Source of the DNA: Populus alba
Taxonomy: Eukaryota > Streptophyta > Magnoliopsida > Malpighiales > Salicaceae
DNA length: 64,000 bases
Assembly (NCBI RefSeq): GCF_005239225.2
Contig: NC_133288.1
Coordinates: 19,474,169 to 19,538,168, forward strand
Direction of reading: 5' to 3'
In this document: positions 57,864 through 64,000 of the stretch, piece by piece
How positions within the stretch are numbered: the stretch's first letter is position 1
Layout of the letters: every line of letters begins with the position of its first letter
Program-made: the position numbers and the translations under genes
The notes under the pieces: model-generated
What the model was told of the DNA's origin: nothing
Seen by the model: the letters and a program-made list of their open reading frames with translations, nothing else
Databases searched by the model: none

Positions 57864-58391
57864 ATGGCTTCACCAACACTCCTAACCCCAACCTCCAGAC
57901 TCAAACCCCTCTCTCCCATCAAACCCAAACCCACTCCCACCACCGCACTCCCACCGCCGACACCACCACAGCAACAAATCCGAAACCACCTTCTCCGCCG
58001 CCACTTCTTGTCCTTGGCAACCGCCATTCTGACTTCCCCTCTGATCCTCCCAGTCACTCCAGCTTTTGCAGCATCGGATGAAGAGTACGTGAAAGACACA
58101 GAAGAAGTGATCGACAAGGTCAGGACCACCATGAACATGGACAAGAGCGATCCTAACGTGGCCGACGCAGTTGCTGTTCTAAGAGAAACTTCCAACTCTT
58201 GGGTGGCTAAGTATAGAAGAGAGAAAGCCTTACTCGGCCGTGCTTCTTTTCGTGATATTTACTCGGCTTTGAATGCTGTTACCGGGCATTACATCAGCTT
58301 TGGGCCGACAGCTCCCATCCCATCCAAGAGAAAGGCCAGAATTCTCGAAGAGATGGACACTGCAGAGAAAGCATTGCTAAGGGGCAGATAG
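57864..58391 (+). CDS. PSB27-1: Photosystem II assembly/repair protein Psb27, chloroplast lumen
   Basis: A single exon of 175 codons plus stop. Psb27 binds the lumenal side of CP43 and assists photosystem II assembly and repair. Residues 1-44 are a Ser/Pro/Thr-rich transit peptide without acidic residues. Then comes a twin-arginine lumen signal (RR at 45-46, a hydrophobic run, and cleavage expected after AFA at 67-69), giving a mature protein of about 106 aa. The mature part has SDEEYVKDTEEVIDKV, DPNVADAVA, LRETSNSWVAKYRREKALLG and SFRDIYSALNAVTGHY, and ends KRKARILEEMDTAEKAL. These closely match the PSB27-1 family. The intronless structure agrees with the known gene. The ATG at 57864 (MASPTLL) was chosen because it fits the usual transit-peptide start; an in-frame ATG at 57822 would add 14 residues. 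Confidence 0.95.
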   Translation: MASPTLLTPTSRLKPLSPIKPKPTPTTALPPPTPPQQQIRNHLLRRHFLSLATAILTSPLILPVTPAFAASDEEYVKDTEEVIDKVRTTMNMDKSDPNVADAVAVLRETSNSWVAKYRREKALLGRASFRDIYSALNAVTGHYISFGPTAPIPSKRKARILEEMDTAEKALLRGR

Positions 58392-59488
58392 ATTAATTTA
58401 GATTTTGCTTTTTGGGTTTTTATTTAACTTCTATCTGAATTTTAATTACTTTATATTTGTTTGAGATCGCATAACGAGAGCAAAGATTCGTGATCTTCTT
58501 CTTCTCTTCAATCTTTTTTCTTCATCGTTTTTCTTAACAGATGCACTCACTGATAATTACTGCTCACCATAAAGTTTCACAAACTGTAGATTAATTTCAT
58601 TTTATCTTTTAAAATATGAGTTTATTAGTTTTTCTCGGAAATTATTTTTTATTTTAAAAAATATCATATTAAAAAATTTTGATGTGATAATATTAAAAAT
58701 AAAAAAAATATTACTTTAATATATTTAATTTGACTATTTTCTTATTCTAAAAAAAATCGAATTAAAAGTAGCCGGGAAGAAGACAAGAGGTGTGTTTGAA
58801 ATGTGTGGCATAATGATCGGGTTTCCCATAGGGTGAAAAACTGGTAATGGGCTGGATGATGATGAGATGGTCAAAGCTGATCTCATTTTCAAATCATTAC
58901 CGTTTAAATTTAACTTATTTATAGATGCAGCTTGTAATATTCATTTTTTTATGTATTTTTTTATTTATTGAAAAATATACATTTTTTAAAAGTAGCTTTT
59001 ATAAAATATTAATTCCTGAAAAGTTGGTATATATATATATATATATTTTAACAGTGCTATAAAAACTAATTTAAAAAATATTTTTTACCATGAAAAATAA
59101 ATTAAAAATAATATATATATTTTTAAAATTTATCAAAAAATTCATGATTAAAAATAAAAAGAGTGAGTAAAATTTAAAATTTTAATTTTATAAATTATTT
59201 TAAATAAAATCAAATTAAATTTAAAGAAGAAGTAGCGGTGATGCTAACAACACATGGATAGATAATCGTTAAAGGACACAGAGTCCCAGAAGAAGCCACG
59301 ATTGCTTGACTTTCAAAGTGGAAACTGGAAAGTGATAATTTCTGTAAACTCCCTGTCTCTCTAACATTAACATGTAATTAAGAATCTGCATCTCTTGAAT
59401 GTTGTTTGTCGGCTGGGATATTGATTTACTTTACATCATGTCGTTTTGATTGATAAGGGGTAACCTTACCAATTCGATACTAGAACTT
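58392..59488. other. Intergenic
   Basis: Psb27 3' flank, then AT-rich DNA including part of the dispersed AT-rich repeat (58620-58735) and a short (TA)n at 59029-59047. No gene seen. Confidence 0.55.
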
Positions 59489-59505
59489 TGGGCCAGGAAT
59501 GGGCC
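59489..59505 (+). promoter_or_regulatory. Paired site II motifs (TGGGCC) upstream of eS12
   Basis: TGGGCC occurs at 59489-59494 and 59500-59505. Site II elements bind TCP factors and are typical of cytosolic ribosomal-protein genes. A TATA-like AATATAAAAA follows near 59589, placing the start of transcription near 59620. Confidence 0.6.
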
Positions 59506-59822
59506 GGACCGGTTTCATTACTCTGAAAAAAAGTCCAGGGTAAGGGACAATATTGTAATTCAGGACAAGAAATAGGGCATAACGCCCTAATATAAAAACG
59601 TATTTTGTTACTGCCCCGACTCCATTTATTTCCCTTCTCACGGAGCCTCCTTCGCAGCTCGCCGGCAAGTTACCTCTCTCTCTTACACTAGCTTTCTCTT
59701 CGAAACATTGTTTTTCAATATCTGAACATGTTTTCTCATTATTTTGGGATCTGAATTTTCTTTATTTTTCTTATACAGCTTAAGACTAATTTAAGCCTCC
59801 AGATTTAAAAAGAATCATCATC

Positions 59823-61116
59823 ATGTCAGGGTATGCTTTTTCTATGATTTTATTTAAAGAAAGTTCAATGATATAAAGGGTTTTGGGTTTTTTCCATATT
59901 AGAGTCTTTATAGAATCCGAATCACGATTTTTCAATCTGTTGCATTTATTTTCAGTGAAGAAGGTGCTGTTCCTCAGAATGAGACTCCAGCTGTTGCTGT
60001 TGCTGATGCACCTCCCCTCGGTGAGCCAATGGACTTGATGACAGCATTGCAGCTTGTTCTGAGAAAATCACTTGCTCATGGTGGGCTTTCTCGAGGGCTT
60101 CATGAAGGGGCCAAAATGATCGAGAAGCATACTGCTCAACTTTGTGTCTTGGCCGAGGATTGTAACCAACCTGACTATGTCAAACTTGTTAAGGCACTTT
60201 GTGCTGACCACCAAGTGAACTTGCTATCTGTTCCAAGTGCAAAGACCCTAGGAGAGTGGGCTGGTGTGAGTAACTCTTCCGCTTTCTGTTTGTAATCTTA
60301 CATATCTTCTGATTAACTAACATGTCTGCAAACTCTGTATTGAGATTACTGTTCTTAATGTTAGTTTTGACTACTTGAAGTCATAGTTGTAATAGTTCAA
60401 CTCGAGAATAGAAATCACTATCTGAAACGTTAGAGATGAAAATGTAATTTTCTTACAAAGAGGGGGTTAAAATCGAGGAAAGGGAAACATTAATGGCATG
60501 TGTGATTACTGTCTGAAATTAAATGGTCAGATGGTAGATTGTACAAGCTCTTTTGTGTGCTCTTTTATGTTTATTAAATTAGCTTCATTTGGAGCTCAAA
60601 AGAAACAGTATTTTCTCTGTTGGTTTGTTTAATTTTAATGCGGTGAAGTCCATATTATTGTAATGCTCTGTAGAATGTTCTTTAATACCTCAAACTTGTT
60701 TCTAGATTTGTTGATATCGGTATTCAAATTGTAGATCCCCTTAGGTTTCAGCTCAATAAAAGTTGTGCCATGGTCTGATAGGGTAAATGTCATTTGGATT
60801 GACGGGTCATTTTGCTTTCTCTTGTGAAAATTTGCAATGTTTCTCCTTGTATAGTAGTTACTGATTTATCTAATATGGGCTCTTGGTATCCAGTTGTGCA
60901 AGATTGATTCAGAGGGGAAGGCCAGAAAAGTAGTTGGTTGCTCTTGCGTTGTTGTGAAGGTAGTAAAAATCAGTTTTGGAGCGCTGCATCTCATTTTTAT
61001 TTAATTATTGTCTTTCAAAAGGGATTCATCATATTCTTTTGCTGACTGGTTTGCAGGATTTTGGAGAGGACAGTGAAGCTCTTAATGTTGTCCAACAGCA
61101 TATCAAAGCTAACTAA
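59823..61116 (+). CDS. RPS12: Cytosolic 40S ribosomal protein eS12
   Basis: Four exons join in frame: 59823-59830, 59956-60265, 60894-60959 and 61057-61116 (444 nt, 147 aa). The first coding exon is only eight bases, MSG with the Gly codon split by the intron. The product matches eS12, a small-subunit protein of the L7Ae fold: [60 protein letters not shown], and the C-terminal [20 protein letters not shown] followed by [19 protein letters not shown]. The length is close to the usual 142-147 aa. A long untranslated leader (about 59620-59822) has a pyrimidine-rich stretch near 59690. This is the cytosolic eS12, not plastid or mitochondrial uS12. Confidence 0.95.
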
Positions 61117-62013
61117 GTCATTATGGATTTGATCCTTTTGGATTTTCCCTGAGTCTTTTAAGGAATTTTGAGTGTATTTTGTTTTTCTTTACTGTTGTAG
61201 TTGAAACATCATCGATTTGCAGTATATCAAAAAATATTTTGATGTTTTTCTCCATCGCAATATTTTCAGCCTCTACTTGGTTAAGTGTGAATTGTACTAG
61301 AGAGGCCAAGTTTTTACTTAGAATGGGATGCTAAATGTTAGAATTAGAGCACTTTGTCGTTCATTTTTCTAAATGATACTGTAGTTTGATATTAATTGTC
61401 TTTATTGATTTCAACAGGCAATGTTTACGCCCAGGATTTTCTAACCTAAGACATCCTGTGAATTGTCCGCCTCTGGTTTCCATGCTTATTTTAACATATT
61501 ACCTGTGGATTGTATTTATTGTTAATGTTAGTTTTGACTAGTTGAATTCAGATTTTAACTAGATGAAACTTGAGTTGTCACTTGGAAGAGGTGAAAAGAG
61601 GATAAATATAAAACAAATGTGTCAATAATGTCTTTGTTTTTGTTGTAATCCGAGTTCATTAAAAATGGCTCCAGTGTGGGAGAAAAGGGGGGCAAAACCC
61701 AGTGTACAAGGAGCCTTGAACTAGGCACCGTGTCAGTAAAGGGTTGAGTTTCTACAAAATGTGAACAGAGTTAAAGATGATAAGATTCTTGAGTTCCTGC
61801 TGGAAGCTTGTTAGGTTCTGCTCCCCCTGATGGTCAACCTCCAGCTTGATGCTGTTATATCCAATGGAACATTGTTTTGCTCAGGTGGGGTTGTTTGATT
61901 TCAGTGGATGACGTTTTTCATAAATGAAACTTGTATTGCTATGTGGAATGCATGTCTTTCTATCCTAGTAACATTTTTGGTGTTGATACTGATGTTTGTG
62001 CAGATGGTAGATA
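61117..62013. other. 3' flank of eS12, intergenic
   Basis: No gene seen. The first 200-300 bases are probably 3' untranslated. Confidence 0.5.
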
Positions 62014-62023
62014 ACCTCAGGTT

Positions 62024-63005
62024 AGGGGTGATCATTTTCGGTTCGGTTTGGTTTTTATCTTTAAAAAACAACCAAACCAGAAGGAAAAAAAGAAAAGAAA
62101 AGGGGGACCCAAACCGAACCGGAACCGGTCCAAACTGACCGGTTTCAGTTCGGTTTGGATCCGGTTTTTGAGGTCCAAAACTGGTAAAACCTATGGTTAT
62201 TTTTCTAAAGCTGCTTTTCCTTCTTTCTTTCATTCCTTTCAACAAACTTAGTTTTTTGCTTTGTAGGAACAACATGATCATAACCCAGAAGATCTTCTTG
62301 AGTCTGCATTTCCTTTATCCACTGTGTCACACATTATAATAAAAGAAACCAACCCATATCAATCTTTCTTCATCCACATACACATATAGCAGAAAATTTA
62401 AGAGAATGGAACCAAACCCATGATTCTCCATATCAAAGAGGAGCATATCAGGTCCCCTTTGGATTGGTAGACAACGACTTCGTCTTGGGGGGTATAACCA
62501 GCCCGAATCCGAATGAATTTTCTAAGGGTACTGTTTGGTCATCTACTAGGAGTCACAATCCTCTCCCTTTCTTCTAAGGTTTTGCTTAAGATGCGAAGAA
62601 TGGTCGTCCGAGAATAGCCTAAGCTTGTTGACTGGTGAAGAGGAGGCGGCTGTTAATGGCAGTCGGGGTGATCGGGCTGTTAATGGCAGTCGAGGTGATC
62701 GGAGGGGGTGGTTGTGTCACTGTGAATGAAAATTGAAAAGTTTGGAAGAGAGGGGGCGGTTGTGTGAATTGTGAAAGGGAAAGCAAATAAATGGTCTGCT
62801 AAGAGGGGAAAGTAAGGGGAGGAGGCGGGCCGCGGCTTGGACAGCTTGTTTTTTTTTTTTTTTCATTCCTTAACCGAACCGAACCGGACATTTTCCTAAC
62901 TATTTTAACCGGTTTAATCGGTTTTTTTTATCAGTTCGGTTTTTTCAGTTAATTTTTTTTCGGTTTTTTTGATTAAATCAGTTTTCCGATTTTTTTACTC
63001 ACTCT
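62024..63005. mobile_element. Non-autonomous Mutator-like element with AACCG/CGGTT-rich arms
   Basis: The 982-bp block is flanked by the perfect 10-bp direct repeat ACCTCAGGTT (62014-62023 and 63006-63015). Its outer ends are weakly inverted: AGGGGTGATCATTTTCGG on the left and AGAGTGAGTAAAAAAATCGG on the right in reverse complement. Both arms are dense in ccgaacc/ggttcgg. The centre is purine-rich and non-coding. A 9-10-bp duplication fits the Mutator superfamily. The right arm resembles the repeat at 500-709. Confidence 0.6.
62649..62702. repeat. 27-bp tandem duplication
   Basis: Two adjacent 27-bp units (62649-62675 and 62676-62702), starting gctgttaatggcagtcg, differ at one base. They lie inside the Mutator-like element. 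Confidence 0.9.
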
Positions 63006-63400
63006 ACCTCAGGTTTTTGCTGTCGGAGGATTAACATAGATAGCAAATATAGAGCGGCATCAATGAGAAGGAAGGAGTAGCTGAAGTAGATTGCAACTGC
63101 ATCTACGGAACTGAGCATGGTTAAGCAAGACAAACAGCTCAAGAAATCAACAAAATAATCTGCCCTAAAAAACTAGAAACTAAATGAGATTTGCTTCTCT
63201 TTACAAGCAAAGCACAACTCCTTTTTTTAAGAACCGAACTGATCTGCTTCGAACCAACGAATGAATTCCTTCGCGCAGCGTAGAGAGCAACAGCTTATTG
63301 TGGATCGACATCCAACTTGGGTTATACTCTCACCTCTCTAATGTAACGCAACATAGCACAACAGTTGCAAGGTTTATATCTTATGATGCACAATTTGAAT
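63006..63400. other. Intergenic spacer
   Basis: No gene or clear repeat, apart from the right flanking duplication of the Mutator-like element at its start. Confidence 0.5.
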
Positions 63401-64000
63401 CTAGCTATTTCAAATGATTGTTCATGGACTTGGAGAAAATTGCTAAAATTGAGAACTGTAATTTGGGATCAAATTGAGCATATAGCGGGCAATGGAGAGC
63501 ATATCTCTCTCTGGTGGGACCTTCGGTTAAAAAATATGGCCAAATGATCTTTTCCGAGTCTGGGTTGCCCTCAACGGCAAAGCTTTCACAGGTTGTGAAT
63601 GGAAATGGCCTTTTGCCAGATAAGATGCTATGAAAGCTATTCAGCATGCTAGGGGTGGTATTCTATATCATACTTGTGTACAAAAGGCTAGTCACTTGGA
63701 AGCTCGCCATCGACGGGCAATTTTCAGTCAAAAGTTCTTGGGATTAGATCAGGAAAAGGGGGAACAGAGTGGCAGTTGATCCGGAAGCCATTACATATTC
63801 CAAAACACAGCTTCAAGTTTTGGCCAGCTATTTTGGACAGATTAACCACGAAGCGAGAGGAAGATTAGAATGAAAAGGGTCGTCAATCCTATTTGTGTCC
63901 TGTGTAAAGTAGATGATGAAGATAGAAATCACCTCTTTTTCACGTGTATATTTTCTAAAAGAGTATGGCTGCAAATTCTTCAGTTTTGTCGAAGTGATAG
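63401..64000 (+). pseudogene. LINE (L1-type) ORF2 C-terminal fragment, running off the window
   Basis: The + strand encodes, across frame breaks and stops, the end of a plant LINE polyprotein. First comes SWTWRKLLKLRTVIWDQIEH and NGEHISLWWD, then ALNGKAFTGCEWKWPFAR and IPKHSFKFWPAILDRLTTK. A reverse-transcriptase-associated zinc-binding module follows, with PICVLCKVDDEDRNHLFFTC and FSKRVW. These match the zf-RVT region. Multiple stops show that it is dead. The 3' end lies outside the window. Confidence 0.75.

Noticed and set aside
60266..60893. Intronic C/D snoRNA in the eS12 gene
   Set aside because: GATGA-like and CTGA-like words exist, but no properly spaced C and D boxes with a terminal stem were seen.

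Overview
The window is plant nuclear DNA, most likely from the willow family (poplar or willow). It has spliced genes with GT-AG introns, long AT-rich gaps, (AT)n microsatellites, LTR and non-LTR retroelements, and short interspersed elements that look like Salicaceae SINEs. The host assignment rests on how the genes and repeats look, since no database could be searched.

Six host genes can be assembled exon by exon, each with a clean reading frame. Reading left to right they are: phytoene synthase (8520-11304, +, 5 exons, 405 aa); a GARP/MYB-like transcription factor with two EAR-like motifs (18899-21961, +, 5 exons, 230 aa); a TLC-domain membrane protein of the TMEM56/TLCD4-like type (27832-30801, -, 8 exons, 267 aa); an NPR3/NPR4-type salicylate co-receptor (37161-54716, -, 4 exons, 578 aa); the thylakoid-lumen photosystem II assembly factor Psb27 (57864-58391, +, one exon, 175 aa); and ribosomal protein eS12 (59823-61116, +, 4 exons, 147 aa). 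A broken short-chain dehydrogenase fragment lies at the left edge. A LINE ORF2 fragment runs off the right edge.

The dominant feature is a 14.47-kb Ty3/gypsy LTR retrotransposon of the TAT type at 39663-54135. It sits in intron 1 of the NPR-like gene, in the opposite orientation. Its two 754-bp LTRs differ at one base and it is flanked by a 5-bp duplication (ATAAC), so the insertion is recent. It carries gag, protease, reverse transcriptase with a degenerate RNase H, a second (archaeal-type) RNase H, and integrase on the + strand. On the opposite strand, after pol, it carries a spliced three-exon gene for a plant-mobile-domain protein. That antisense gene lies in the same orientation as the host NPR gene. 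The pol frame is broken four times, always by a +1 step next to A or T runs, while the single-copy host genes have no breaks.

The remaining sequence is mostly transposon debris. It includes a copia element (33240-36023, -) that has lost its reverse transcriptase and holds a nested Mutator-like insertion with a 9-bp duplication, a SINE with a 15-bp duplication (7421-7581), a second SINE-like insertion (26822-27051), a Mutator-like element rich in AACCG/CGGTT (62024-63005), a degenerate tandem array (23.5-25.5 kb), and several copies of an AT-rich dispersed repeat. The six genes are ordinary neighbours rather than a pathway. The functional interest lies in the interaction between the young retrotransposon, its antisense gene and the immune-receptor gene it occupies.
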